Origin: Pannonibacter anstelovis
GTDB taxonomy: Bacteria; Pseudomonadota; Alphaproteobacteria; Rhizobiales; Stappiaceae
NCBI RefSeq assembly: GCF_036881715.1
Contig: NZ_JBAKBF010000001.1
Span: forward strand, 124,001-188,000
DNA length: 64,000 nt
Direction: 5' to 3'
Shown here: piece after piece, positions 1 through 8,085 of the stretch
Layout of the letters: each line of letters opens with the position of its first letter
How positions within the stretch are numbered: position 1 is the stretch's first letter
Position numbers and translations under genes: made by a program
Notes under the pieces: generated by a model
The model's input: only the letters and a program-made list of their open reading frames with translations
Told to the model about the DNA's origin: nothing
Databases searched by the model: none

Positions 1-602
1 GCCGGTGGGCGCTCTCGATGCTGCTGGCGCTGATCGGGCCAAGGCCTGCCGCGTCGCCTTGCGAGCCTGAGGATGAAGTGTGTCCAGACACAGGTTCCCG
101 CCCGCCGGTTCCGCCGCCGGTGGCTGTTGCTTCCTTCAGCCGGGTGTCCTCCGCATCCGTCATGTCAGACGACCATTTCCGGGGCCGGGACTTGTGCTGC
201 CACCGTCCGGCCCCTGTTTGCTTGCCATTCCTGTTTCTGCCCCCTGACCCCCATGCGTTCCGCATCGAATCAAAAGGCATGAGCTGCCTGCAGTCTAAGC
301 ACTCACTCTGAGGCGGTCAAAAGGCGGAAGGGGGTCCAGGCAGGCCTGTCCACCCGCATTTTCGGCCATCTGCCGGCTCTGTTGTGCGTCATGGCGTGGC
401 TTTTCCCTGTTCGCCCTGCAAAAGACCGCTGTGGTACGCGTGAAATGCCGCCGGCGTGAATTCTGTGGAGGAGCGGAGCGCGTCAGGTGGCGAAGCCTTT
501 TCAGATGAACTGAAATTGTTTTAAGCGGGCGGCCTGAAAGCTGTAGAGCTACATTCGTGTAGCGTCTTCGATGCACTATCGGCCGCCAGAAAGGCACGGA
601 AC
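1..602. other. No supportable gene
   Basis: Short frames cross this stretch on both strands, but they are rich in Arg, Pro and Cys and show no recognisable motif or good ribosome binding site. A frame open from the left edge ends at position 70 and could be the last 22 codons of an upstream gene; too little is present to tell. The last 60 bases hold a palindrome in front of the MarR gene. Confidence 0.5.
543..563. promoter_or_regulatory. Overlapping palindromes upstream of the marR-type gene
   Basis: GCTACA-TTCG-TGTAGC (548-563) is a perfect 6-bp inverted repeat. It overlaps GTAG-AG-CTAC (543-552), so the half site occurs three times in alternating orientation about 40 bp before the start codon. 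MarR proteins bind such palindromes and often repress themselves. Operator function is inferred from position only. Confidence 0.35.
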
Positions 603-1130
603 ATGAAACAGTCAGGCGGCAAGGAGCCTAGAGCCAAACCCGCAGCCAAGCCGGCGGCTCAGCAGGCGGGCGGTCAGGTCAGTCTGTTTGATACGGTGCC
701 CGAAACCGGGCTCGACAATTTTCTGCCGCTGAAGATCATTTCGGCCGCAAGGCTGGTGGAGCGCCGTCTCGTCAAGGCCCTGCAGACCCAGCATGCGCTG
801 GCCCTGGCCGAATGGCTCGTTCTGGCTGCGCTGATCGAGGCGGGCGAAGGCTCGGTGCGTGATCTTGGGGCGAAGACCGGGCTTGATGCCGTGGCCATCA
901 GCCGTGCGGCCATGCGTCTCACCGACCGCAAGTTCCTGAAGAAGACCGAAAACCGGCAGGACCGCCGCCTTGTGGTACTGAAACCCACCAAGGCCGGCCG
1001 CGACCTTGCCGATGAAATCAATGCGCGGCTTGTGCCGCTGGAAGCCGAGATCATGAAGGGTCTGGGCACGCCGGACCGCATTCGCCTCGCCAGCCTTCTG
1101 GGCTCTCTGCAGACCAAGGAAAACGCCTGA
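603..1130 (+). CDS. MarR family winged-helix transcriptional regulator
   Basis: A 175-residue MarR-type repressor. The first 30 residues are an Ala/Pro/Lys-rich tail. Helices and the winged-helix domain follow (about 60-150). The recognition region is near VRDLGAKTGLDAVAISRA, and the wing carries NRQDRRLVVLKPTKAG, which fits the family's D-x-R-x4-TxxG pattern. The ATG has a GAAAGG-like ribosome binding site. The gene is alone on its strand before guaA and is separated from it by a GC hairpin, so it is probably its own unit. The ligand cannot be predicted. A palindrome at 543-563 may be its autoregulatory site. Confidence 0.85.
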   Translation: MKQSGGKEPRAKPAAKPAAQQAGGQVSLFDTVPETGLDNFLPLKIISAARLVERRLVKALQTQHALALAEWLVLAALIEAGEGSVRDLGAKTGLDAVAISRAAMRLTDRKFLKKTENRQDRRLVVLKPTKAGRDLADEINARLVPLEAEIMKGLGTPDRIRLASLLGSLQTKENA

Positions 1131-1133
1131 CGC

Positions 1134-1151
1134 GCCGCCGCTTGCGGCGGC
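1134..1151 (+). terminator. GC hairpin after the marR-type gene
   Basis: GCCGCCGC-TT-GCGGCGGC is a perfect inverted repeat four bases after the stop codon. It is followed by CGTTTC rather than a long T tract, so termination may be partial. Confidence 0.4.
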
Positions 1152-1254
1152 CGTTTCAAGGGCCGGGACAGGGCAGGGTGCTGCCCTTCACAAAAGCTTT
1201 GCAAGGCGCAAGATTCCGGTTCAAATCCACCCTCTGACCCGCTAGAAGCTGCTC

Positions 1255-2826
1255 ATGACCCAGCACGACCGTCTTCTCATCATCGACTTCGGCTCCCAGG
1301 TGACGCAGCTCATCGCCCGGCGTCTGCGCGAGCTGAATGTCTATTGCGAAATCCACCCCTATCAGAACGTCACGGATGACTTTCTGGCGGCCTTCAAGCC
1401 GAAGGCGGTGATCTTCTCCGGTGGACCGGATTCGGTCACCCGCGAAGGCTCGCCCCGGCCGCCGAAATCGGTCTACACCCTCGGTGTACCCATCCTTGGC
1501 ATCTGCTACGGCCAGCAGGTGATGATGCAGGATCTGGGCGGTCAGGTCGATGGTGGCAAGATTTCCGGTGGTGGCGGCACGGCAGAATTCGGCCGCGCCT
1601 ATGTGACCCCGTCCGATCAGAGCGATGCCTTCATCGCCGGCTGGTTTGCCGGTGGGCGCGAGCAGGTGTGGATGAGCCACGGCGACCATGTCAGCCGCAT
1701 CGCGCCGGGCTTCAAGGTCTACGGCACCTCGCCGAATGCGCCCTTTGCGATCACCGCCGATCCGGAGCGGCATTTCTATGCGGTGCAGTTCCATCCGGAA
1801 GTGCACCACACGCCGAACGGCCGGACGCTCTATGAGAATTTCGTGCGCCTTGCCGGATTCAAGGGCGACTGGACCATGGGCGCCTACCGTGCGGAAGCCA
1901 TTGCCAAGATCCGTGCGCAGGTGGGTGACAAGAAGGTCATCTGCGGCCTGTCCGGCGGTGTCGACAGTTCCGTGGCAGCTGTGCTGATCCACGAAGCGAT
2001 TGGTGACCAGCTCACCTGCGTCTTCGTTGACCACGGCCTGTTGCGGCAGGGTGAGGCCGAAGAAGTCGTCACCATGTTCCGCGACAATTACAACATCCCG
2101 CTGATCCATGCAGATGAGCAGGAGCTGTTCCTGGGCGCGCTGGAAGGCGTGACCGATCCGGAGGTGAAGCGCAAGACCATCGGCAAGCTGTTCATCGACG
2201 TGTTCCAGAAACACGCCAACAGCATCGATGGCGCCGAGTTCCTGGCGCAGGGCACGCTCTATCCGGACGTGATCGAAAGCGTCAGCTTCTCCGGTGGCCC
2301 GTCTGTGACGATCAAGAGCCACCACAATGTGGGCGGCCTGCCGGAAAAGATGGGCCTCAAGCTGGTCGAGCCGCTGCGCGAACTGTTCAAGGACGAAGTG
2401 CGCGCCCTTGGCCGTGAGCTTGGCCTGCCGGCGAAATTCATCGGGCGTCATCCGTTCCCCGGTCCCGGCCTTGCCATCCGTTGCCCCGGCGAGATCACCC
2501 GCGCCAAGCTGGAGATCCTGCGCAAGGCGGATGCGGTCTATATCGACCAGATCCGCAAGCACGGCCTTTATGACGAGATCTGGCAGGCCTTCGTGGCTAT
2601 CCTGCCGGTGCGCACCGTCGGCGTCATGGGCGATGGCCGCACCTACGACTACGCCTGCGCCCTGCGCGCGGTCACCTCCGTGGACGGGATGACGGCGGAT
2701 TACTACCCCTTCACCCACGAATTCCTCGGCGAAACCGCGACCCGTATCATCAACGAGGTCGAAGGCATCAACCGCGTCACCTACGACATCACCTCCAAGC
2801 CTCCGGGCACGATCGAGTGGGAGTGA
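1255..2826 (+). CDS. guaA: GMP synthase (glutamine-hydrolysing)
   Basis: Converts XMP to GMP using ATP and glutamine, the last step of guanine nucleotide synthesis. The 523-residue length is normal. The N-terminal class I glutamine amidotransferase domain (about 1-200) carries the nucleophile Cys84 in GICYGQQ and the His/Glu partners in QFHPEVH. The ATP pyrophosphatase domain has the P-loop SGGVDSS (about 235). The C-terminal dimerisation domain ends in the family-typical PPGTIEWE. The start MTQHDRLLIIDFG matches the family although the upstream ribosome binding site is weak. A 13-bp hairpin follows the stop codon. Confidence 0.98.
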   Translation: MTQHDRLLIIDFGSQVTQLIARRLRELNVYCEIHPYQNVTDDFLAAFKPKAVIFSGGPDSVTREGSPRPPKSVYTLGVPILGICYGQQVMMQDLGGQVDGGKISGGGGTAEFGRAYVTPSDQSDAFIAGWFAGGREQVWMSHGDHVSRIAPGFKVYGTSPNAPFAITADPERHFYAVQFHPEVHHTPNGRTLYENFVRLAGFKGDWTMGAYRAEAIAKIRAQVGDKKVICGLSGGVDSSVAAVLIHEAIGDQLTCVFVDHGLLRQGEAEEVVTMFRDNYNIPLIHADEQELFLGALEGVTDPEVKRKTIGKLFIDVFQKHANSIDGAEFLAQGTLYPDVIESVSFSGGPSVTIKSHHNVGGLPEKMGLKLVEPLRELFKDEVRALGRELGLPAKFIGRHPFPGPGLAIRCPGEITRAKLEILRKADAVYIDQIRKHGLYDEIWQAFVAILPVRTVGVMGDGRTYDYACALRAVTSVDGMTADYYPFTHEFLGETATRIINEVEGINRVTYDITSKPPGTIEWE

Positions 2827-2833
2827 TTTTCGT

Positions 2834-2867
2834 ATGGCCGGGCGTATCCGGAAGTACGCCCGGCCAT
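2834..2867 (+). terminator. Hairpin downstream of guaA
   Basis: A perfect 13-bp inverted repeat (ATGGCCGGGCGTA and its complement, loop of 8) begins 8 bp after the guaA stop codon. No T tract follows, so it may act as an mRNA-stabilising end or a factor-dependent terminator. Confidence 0.55.
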
Positions 2868-2990
2868 GCTATAACTCGCTAAGCAAAAGAAGAAGTTCCT
2901 AGATATCTATCGATACCTATCGGCGGGAGAGGTCGGCATTGACGGCCCGTGTGGCAGGCCACGCCATATTGATCACCTCAATGATCCGGA

Positions 2991-3022
2991 ACACCGTCAA
3001 GGCCGAGGGCCTTTGACGGTGT
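2991..3022. terminator. Second hairpin between guaA and the tetR-type gene
   Basis: ACACCGTCAA-GGCC, a 3-base loop, then GGCC-TTTGACGGTGT forms a long stem with one bulged base. It lies between two convergent genes (guaA + and the TetR gene -) and could serve either. An AT-rich run (TATATATA) follows to the right. Confidence 0.45.
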
Positions 3023-3121
3023 CTTTATATAAGCGTCTGAAAAATATATATATTTCCAGAAAGACACGCCCCTTGTCCGCGATTTCCCAAAAACGAAGGC
3101 CACGGAAATCAAGAGGCCGGT

Positions 3122-3694
3122 CTACAGCAATGCCCGGGCCGCTTTTTTGAGTTGAGACGCCACGGCTTCTTTGGCCTCTGCAGATCCGATGCTGCGTGCG
3201 ATTGTCACGCCTCCGGAAAGGAGCGCCATCAGTGACCAAGCCTTTTGTCTTCGCGCGTCTTCAGTGTCTCCCTCCAGCTTGTCAGCCAATTGCTGGGCGA
3301 CCCTTTCCAGCGCCGCGCCATACGCAGCTTTGGTGCCATCGCTGGAGCGCATCACGTCGGGCGTCAGGCTTTGTAAGCCGCAACTCTTGTCGAGCAGGCA
3401 ATGGAGACGGTCACTGAGGTAGAAATCGATGAATGCCTCGGCCCAGAGACCCCCCTGTTCGGACTGCAATTGGGCAATCGCCTCGCGAAGGTCGTTCAAT
3501 CCTTCGAGTGCAGCGGCTTCGAAGGCTGCGTCCTTGGATTTGAAGTGACCGTAGAACGCTCCGGAAGTGACGCCCGCTTCCTTTGCCAGCCCGTCGACAC
3601 CGATCCCCCCATAGCCTTGCCGGCGGAATCCGCGCCCGGCGGCGTCTAATAGTCTTGCCCTCGCTTCTTCGCGATGGTCGGCCTGATAACGCAT
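3122..3694 (-). CDS. TetR family transcriptional repressor
   Basis: A 190-residue TetR protein. The N-terminal helix-turn-helix (about 10-55) has the pattern GIGVDGLAKEAGVTSGAFYGHF, followed by an all-helical ligand domain. I place the start at the second ATG because AAGGGAG lies 5 bases before it; the ATG at 3709 has no such site. It is divergent from a tautomerase-like gene, and the intergenic DNA has three copies of ATAACG-NN-CGTTAT or close variants. Known family behaviour suggests it represses both itself and the tautomerase gene until a small molecule binds. The ligand is unknown, possibly a reactive carbonyl or aromatic given the neighbour. Confidence 0.88.
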   Translation of the reverse strand: MRYQADHREEARARLLDAAGRGFRRQGYGGIGVDGLAKEAGVTSGAFYGHFKSKDAAFEAAALEGLNDLREAIAQLQSEQGGLWAEAFIDFYLSDRLHCLLDKSCGLQSLTPDVMRSSDGTKAAYGAALERVAQQLADKLEGDTEDARRQKAWSLMALLSGGVTIARSIGSAEAKEAVASQLKKAARALL

Positions 3695-3707
3695 ATCGAC
3701 TCCCTTC

Positions 3708-3721
3708 ATAACGATCGTGAT
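3708..3721. promoter_or_regulatory. TetR operator candidate 1
   Basis: ATAACG-AT-CGTGAT matches the operator consensus with one changed base in the right arm. It lies just upstream of the repressor's ribosome binding site, placed to block its transcription. Confidence 0.5.
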
Positions 3722-3736
3722 TTTAGGCTTGACGTC

Positions 3737-3750
3737 ATAACGAACGTTAT
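3737..3750. promoter_or_regulatory. TetR operator candidate 2 (perfect palindrome)
   Basis: ATAACG-AA-CGTTAT is a perfect 6-2-6 palindrome in the middle of the divergent promoter region. It is the best copy of the three and defines the consensus. Confidence 0.65.
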
Positions 3751-3761
3751 TCTAACTATGG

Positions 3762-3775
3762 ATCACGGTCGTTAT
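3762..3775. promoter_or_regulatory. TetR operator candidate 3
   Basis: ATCACG-GT-CGTTAT has one mismatch in the left arm relative to the perfect copy. Its centre is 25 bp from that of copy 2. It lies on the tautomerase-gene side of the region. Confidence 0.5.
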
Positions 3776-3831
3776 ATAACGAGCCGCAGCTAGAGGCAAC
3801 GCCTCAGCCGACCTGCACGCAAGGAGCAATC

Positions 3832-4248
3832 ATGCCTATCAGCCTTACCCTCACCGACGGCGTCATTCCGGCCGACAAGACCGCGCTGGCAGTCTCGAAA
3901 ATCACGGAATCGTTTCTCAGGCATCACGGCCTGGGAGGGAACAAGGTGATGACTCCGAATGTGACGGCGCATCTCAATATCCTGCCGAAGGGGCACACCT
4001 TTGCGGCTGGCCTGCCGGTAGAAGGCGCATGGATCGAAACGAAGACGCCTTCATTCGCGTTGGCTGACCATGACATTCAGGCAGCCTTCTTCGGTGAGGC
4101 CACACAGATTCTCCACGATCTGTCTGGCGGGTCTCTCGCCAAGGACCGCATCTGGTCGAACGGCGTCCACGCCGTCGACGGCACGTGGAATCTCGGTGGG
4201 AAGGCCATGACCAACGCCGAGCTTGGGCAGGCCGTGGCCGCCGGCTGA
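3832..4248 (+). CDS. Tautomerase-superfamily protein (4-oxalocrotonate tautomerase-like)
   Basis: A 138-residue protein beginning Met-Pro. Pro-1 is the general base of tautomerases after Met removal, and the following strand-helix pattern (MPISLTLTDGVIPADK then a long helix) fits the fold. The length is about double a classical 4-OT subunit, as in fused or larger family members. AAGGAG lies 5 bases before the ATG. It is the divergent partner of the TetR gene and is preceded by three operator-like palindromes. This suggests an inducible enzyme acting on an alpha-keto or enol compound. The substrate is not predictable. Confidence 0.72.
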   Translation: MPISLTLTDGVIPADKTALAVSKITESFLRHHGLGGNKVMTPNVTAHLNILPKGHTFAAGLPVEGAWIETKTPSFALADHDIQAAFFGEATQILHDLSGGSLAKDRIWSNGVHAVDGTWNLGGKAMTNAELGQAVAAG

Positions 4249-4258
4249 CGAACTGAGA

Positions 4259-4298
4259 CAACCTGGCCGCCAGAGCATCCGCTTCGGCGGCCGGGTTG
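4259..4298 (+). terminator. Hairpin after the tautomerase-like gene
   Basis: CAACCTGGCCGCC pairs with GGCGGCCGGGTTG (12 Watson-Crick pairs and one G-T) across a 14-base loop, 10 bases after the stop codon. There is no T tract. Confidence 0.45.
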
Positions 4299-4385
4299 AT
4301 CAGAATTCAAATTGGTGAGGGACTTACGGCAAAGCCGAAGGGAAGAGCCAGTATTGTCCATCTGCGGAAAAGGAACGCAGCAATC

Positions 4386-4802
4386 ATGCGGATTGCACAT
4401 TGTATGATTCGAGTCGGAGATCTGGACAGATCGCTAGATTTCTATGTCAATATTCTGGGAATGAAACTGCTGCGCCGAGAGGAATATCCCGGTGGTAGAT
4501 TTACATTGGCCTTTGTCGGCTACGATGACATCGATCGTAGTTGTGTGATCGAGCTGACTTACAATTGGGACACCTCATTGTATAGCCACGGAGATTCCTT
4601 CGGTCACTTAGCCTTCGAGGTGGACGACGTATTTGATCAGTGTAGCCGCTTGGCGGCGGCCGGCGTCAAAGTTGTGCGCCCGGCCGGCCCCATGGCTCAC
4701 GCCTCACCTGATCGGGAAGAACCAGAAATCATCGCGTTCGTCGAAGATCCTGATGGCTACCGCATCGAGCTAGTTCAGAGCTGTGAGGAGAGGCGGCGGT
4801 AA
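4386..4802 (+). CDS. gloA: Lactoylglutathione lyase (glyoxalase I)
   Basis: Isomerises the methylglyoxal-glutathione hemithioacetal to S-lactoylglutathione. The 138 residues from MRIAHCMIRVGDLDRSLDFY match GloA length (about 135). Metal-ligand candidates are His5, Glu59-region (VIELTYNWD), His in FGHLAFEVDD and Glu in DGYRIELVQ. The ATG at 4386 has AAGGAA upstream; an upstream in-frame ATG would add 30 residues unlike the family. The last 198 coding bases plus 68 bases of 3' flank recur at 8366-8631, so this locus took part in a rearrangement. Confidence 0.92.
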   Translation: MRIAHCMIRVGDLDRSLDFYVNILGMKLLRREEYPGGRFTLAFVGYDDIDRSCVIELTYNWDTSLYSHGDSFGHLAFEVDDVFDQCSRLAAAGVKVVRPAGPMAHASPDREEPEIIAFVEDPDGYRIELVQSCEERRR

Positions 4803-4870
4803 AGATGGGTGTGGCTGCCGATGACCGCTGTTTCGCATCAGTGTGTTGAAGAGGCAGCATCAGGCTAGGC
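4605..4870 (+). repeat. Direct repeat A, first copy (gloA 3' end)
   Basis: 266 bp covering the last third of gloA and its 3' flank. It recurs in the same orientation 3,761 bp downstream with about nine substitutions and no gaps by eye (about 97% identity). The match starts and ends abruptly on both sides. Confidence 0.95.
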
Positions 4871-5554
4871 CACGCTATACCGCCGGATACGGTGCCGCAG
4901 TGCCGTCGGCTCTGGTGTTCCGACGGCACCCGAACTGTGCCCGCAAACGCGGACAGCCCTTGGTACTTCCGCCACGCTCCTGCATCGGCGAAGTCGCGCG
5001 AGCGCTTCGACGCAGCAGAGTGGCCATGTCATTTTATTCGTGAACGAGCCCAGCGGCCATCTCTCCGATGCCCGCGGCATCCCCCTCCATCTTGTTGGGC
5101 TGGGGAGCGGTCTGGCCGGCGTTTTCTGCAGGGGCTTTCCGGCGCTATAGGGGTGCTGGCGCCGGGGGGCGGAAGGCAGCCGCCGGTGCCGGTTTCGAGG
5201 ATGGCGCTCGACATGCGCGGCTATGGCGATAGTGCTGCTCCCGGCGACAGCAACCTGCCGGGTATTCGGCATCGGCGGCTCCCCCAAGTCTCGCCCGGCA
5301 CTCAGGAACGCATGCCCCGCAACAGCCGGTCCAGATCGTCGAAATCGGGCTGGTGCCTCGTTCCCCCGTCCTTCTCTTTCCGGGCTTCGGCATATCTGCC
5401 GGTCCTGGAAGCAGTGCCTGGGTCAGGAGATAGGGGCCGAGCGCGTTTGGCCCTGCGGTAGTCACCGTACCTATATCCTCGCTTGGCATATCAATACGCT
5501 TATAGAGATATCAGCCCACTGGACCCTGCTTTGAGCAGAAAAGGAAAGCAAGCC
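4871..5554. other. Degenerate region with gene remnants
   Basis: No intact gene is present. On the + strand near 5200-5260 there is a short alpha/beta-hydrolase-like stretch (MALDMRGYGDSAAPGDS) in a frame that loses all family character on both sides. On the - strand there are SDR-like pieces, described separately, and an open tail ending at about 5040. It looks like eroded accessory DNA between gloA and the XRE regulator. Confidence 0.55.
5309..5489 (-). pseudogene. Short-chain dehydrogenase remnant
   Basis: One frame reads LGPYLLTQALLP, the SDR helix usually written NxLGxFLLTxLLLP. A second frame then continues PDFDDLDRLLRGMRS and stops, which resembles the SDR segment that follows the catalytic Ser region. 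The pieces are out of frame with each other, and the Rossmann start and catalytic Tyr-Lys are absent. I read this as a frameshifted and deleted remnant. The similarity is recalled, not searched. Confidence 0.45.
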
Positions 5555-5662
5555 ATGACGCTTGTGGCCGGTCCCGGTTTCATCAGCATCCAGACGCAAG
5601 AGCTGAACGTGGCACACGTCTTCTGCAGCGATGTCGCCGGGCTGGGCCCGCATGCGCTTTGA
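5555..5662 (+). pseudogene. Truncated VOC-family (glyoxalase-fold) protein
   Basis: A 35-codon frame reads MTLVAGPGFISIQTQELNVAHVF and so on, resembling the first beta-alpha unit of VOC proteins (FISIQVRDLE..AFYTDVLGL). It then diverges and stops. AAGGAAAG precedes the ATG, so the start signals of the former gene survive. It ends 5 bp before the convergent XRE regulator. Probably a non-functional remnant. Confidence 0.45.
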
Positions 5663-5667
5663 TCCGA

Positions 5668-6504
5668 TCAGACCGCCTTGACCTCGATGAGCCTCTTCAA
5701 GCGCTCGGCATCGGCAGGTGAGGCGGGATTGTACACGATCAAGCCGAGTTCCGGTCGTCCCTCGACTGCAAAGGAAGAGAACTCCAGCTCGAGCAAGCCT
5801 GCTTCCGGGTGCTGGATGCACTTCACACCTTCGCCGTGCGCGACTACGTCGTTGTCCCGCCACAGCGCTTCGAACTCCGGGCTTGCCCGGCAGAGTTCGG
5901 CGATGAGCGCCGTCACCTCCGCGCTGCCGCTCGCCCCAACTCGCGTCACGTCCGCCCGAAACGCACCGACGACGAAGCGGGCAACGCTCTCCCAGTTTGC
6001 CTGCCTAGCTTGGACGCGGGAATTGCCGAACATGAGGCGTAGGATGTTACGTCCCTCCCGCGGCAGCTTGGAATAGTCGGTCAGCAGAGCCGCAGCCGCA
6101 GCGTTCCAGCCGAGCACGTCCCACATGGCGTTCTTGATGATGGCCGGACTGAACGGCATCGCGTCGAGTACGCGCTGCAGCCGTGGGGTGACACCCTCGA
6201 CCGGCTGGTAACGCACTTCCGGCGGTCGGCCGAGGCCCAGCATGTACAGGTGCTCGCGCTCGGGCTCCGTCAGCATCAGCCCCTTGGCGATCCTGTCGAG
6301 CACGTCGGCCGAGGGCGCGCCGCCGCGGCCCTGCTCGAGCCAGGTGTACCAGGTGGGGCTGATATTCGCGCGGATGGCGACCTCCTCACGGCGCAGCCCG
6401 GGTGTGCGGCGCCGGCCGCCCCCCAAGCCAAACGACGCCGGGTCGAGCCGGGTGCGCCGGTCGCGTAGATAGGTACCGAGCTGGTTTGCCTTTTCGTCAG
6501 CCAC
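5668..6504 (-). CDS. XRE family regulator with MmyB-type ligand-binding domain
   Basis: A 278-residue DNA-binding regulator. The N-terminal helix-turn-helix (about 10-75) has the family-typical RRTPGLRREEVAIRANISPTWYTWLEQGR. The MmyB-like domain (about 105-275) follows and in relatives binds a fatty-acid-like ligand. The start is a GTG; a TATAAT on the - strand lies about 20 bases before it. It is divergent from the epimerase-like gene with 97 bp between, the usual arrangement for these regulators and a neighbouring SDR target. It lies inside the segment bounded by the gloA direct repeats. Confidence 0.88.
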   Translation of the reverse strand: MADEKANQLGTYLRDRRTRLDPASFGLGGGRRRTPGLRREEVAIRANISPTWYTWLEQGRGGAPSADVLDRIAKGLMLTEPEREHLYMLGLGRPPEVRYQPVEGVTPRLQRVLDAMPFSPAIIKNAMWDVLGWNAAAAALLTDYSKLPREGRNILRLMFGNSRVQARQANWESVARFVVGAFRADVTRVGASGSAEVTALIAELCRASPEFEALWRDNDVVAHGEGVKCIQHPEAGLLELEFSSFAVEGRPELGLIVYNPASPADAERLKRLIEVKAV

Positions 6505-6511
6505 GAGCGGT

Positions 6512-6554
6512 CCTGTTTGTAATTATACCATGATAAGGTCACTACTTTAACAGG
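6512..6554. promoter_or_regulatory. Divergent promoter region of the XRE and epimerase genes
   Basis: The - strand carries TATAAT (6522-6527) as a -10 candidate for the XRE gene. CCTGTT (6512-6517) and AACAGG (6549-6554) form an inverted pair about 37 bp apart that brackets it. An operator role is inferred from the layout only. Confidence 0.3.
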
Positions 6555-6601
6555 CTCAGGGATCTTGCGATATCCCGCTCCTCGAACAAAAGGAGCCTCT
6601 C

Positions 6602-7501
6602 ATGCGTGTATTCCTGACTGGTGCGACCGGCTTCGTCGGTTCCCACATTCTGACTGAACTGCTGGCCGCCGGACACCAGGTGATCGGCAACAGCCGATCC
6701 GGCGCCGGTGCTCTCCACCTGGAGAGAGCCGGGGCCGCAGTTCACCGCGGTGACCTCAGCGATCCGGCAGAGCTCGCCAAAGGCGCGGAGAGCGCTGATG
6801 CCGTGATCCACACCGCATTCGACCACGACTTCGCGTGCTATGCGGAAAATTGCGAGAAGGACCGTCGCGTCATCGAAGCGATCGGGGATGTGCTCGCCGG
6901 GTCGGATCGGCCGCTCCTCATCACCTCCGCCATTGGCGTGGGCAGCACCGGACCAGGACAGTTCGCTCGGGAGGATGTTCTCGACCGGGACCATCCCATG
7001 CCTCGCATCGCCAGTGAGCTGGCCGGTTTGGCCGTGAGGGAGCGCGGTGTCTCCGTCGGCGTGGTGCGATTGTCGCAGATCCACGATCCTGTGAAGCAGG
7101 GCCTGGTCTCTCCGTTGATCGATCTCGCCCGTACGAAGGGGGCGTCGGCCTATGTTGGAGAGGGCGGCAATCGCTGGTCCGCCGCCTCGGTCGAGGATGC
7201 CGCCCGATTGTACGTCCTTGCGCTGGAACAGCACGAGCCAGGCACGTGCTGGCACGCGGTCGCGGAGGAGGCTATACCGATGCGCGCGATCGCTGAGGCG
7301 ATCGGACGCGGGTTGGGCGTTCCGGTCCACGCGATAGCGGAGAGCGAGGCCGGAAAGCACTTCGGGTGGATGGCGCCCTTCGCAAGCTTCGACATGCCGG
7401 GCTCCAGCGCGGTTACGCGTGAGCGGCTAGGTTGGGTGCCCGCAGGTCCAACCCTGCTCGAAAACCTCTCTCGGATGGACTACTCGGTCGCCAAGGGATG
7501 A
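6602..7501 (+). CDS. NAD(P)-dependent epimerase/dehydratase-like SDR
   Basis: A 299-residue extended/atypical SDR. The dinucleotide motif TGATGFVGSH is at residues 7-16, followed by an acidic beta-strand turn (GDLSDPAELAKGAESADAVIHTA). The region after residue 100 (LLITSAIGVGS) corresponds to the catalytic Ser strand. I do not see the classical YxxxK, which places it among atypical or NmrA/epimerase-like members with an uncertain reaction. AAGGAG lies 6-7 bases before the ATG. It is probably controlled by the divergent XRE regulator. Confidence 0.82.
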   Translation: MRVFLTGATGFVGSHILTELLAAGHQVIGNSRSGAGALHLERAGAAVHRGDLSDPAELAKGAESADAVIHTAFDHDFACYAENCEKDRRVIEAIGDVLAGSDRPLLITSAIGVGSTGPGQFAREDVLDRDHPMPRIASELAGLAVRERGVSVGVVRLSQIHDPVKQGLVSPLIDLARTKGASAYVGEGGNRWSAASVEDAARLYVLALEQHEPGTCWHAVAEEAIPMRAIAEAIGRGLGVPVHAIAESEAGKHFGWMAPFASFDMPGSSAVTRERLGWVPAGPTLLENLSRMDYSVAKG

Positions 7502-7740
7502 GTGCTGGGCCACGCCGCCGCGCTGCCGCTCCCACCTGTGTCGTTTATCTTTCATTGCCATTGGCCGGAATGAAAGAACGGCCGGTTGAAGGATTCGGCG
7601 AGGAGATCAGGATCAGCGGGCGGCTGGCGCAGGATATGGCCTTCCTGCCGCAAACTGTGCCCGGCCGAACCGCGGTGGCCGGCTGCCCCGCCTACGCCGC
7701 AAGGCACGCGCCTCCGGTCCTGGCGAAAATCGCTTGAAGA

Positions 7741-8080
7741 TTATCGCCAGGGCTGAATGATGGTGCTGATGAGGTCGCTGCCGTCCCATCCGGCGGCTTT
7801 TCGCCGGACCTTAATGCTGGCCCTGTCTGGGATGCTGCGGATGAAGTTGAGGGCGGTGTGGCGGATTGTGGAGAGGCAGGCGGCGCCCTTGGAGCGGTTG
7901 GCCTTAGCGATGGAGCGCTGAAAGCCGATTGCGTCGATGGTGACGAGGGCGCCGGTGAATTCGAGCCGTTCGAGGAACAAGGGAATGGCGGTGATCTCGG
8001 GATCGTGGCCGCGCAAGCTCCGGGCCATTGGAAAGGCGGCATACGGCAGCGGCCCGTCTCAACTTTGAGGCAGGATCAAA
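7741..8080 (-). pseudogene. ISAs1-family transposase fragment
   Basis: The - strand frame contains EITAIPLFLERLEFTGALVTIDAIG, close to the ISAs1 DDE-domain segment around its second Asp. It jumps directly to STIRHTALNFIRSIPD.. ..RRKAAGWD, which is near the ISAs1 C-terminus. The intervening part and the N-terminus are missing. It is fused at about 8083 to an IS3 orfA fragment. Confidence 0.7.
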
Positions 8081-8085
8081 CTGCC

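Noticed and set aside
1205..1245. GGTTCAAATCC before guaA resembling a tRNA T loop
   Set aside because: The flanking bases do not pair into a T stem and there is no acceptor, anticodon or D arm.
7432..7737. A 101-codon + strand frame after the epimerase-like gene
   Set aside because: It begins inside the epimerase gene in another frame, has no start signal and no family features.
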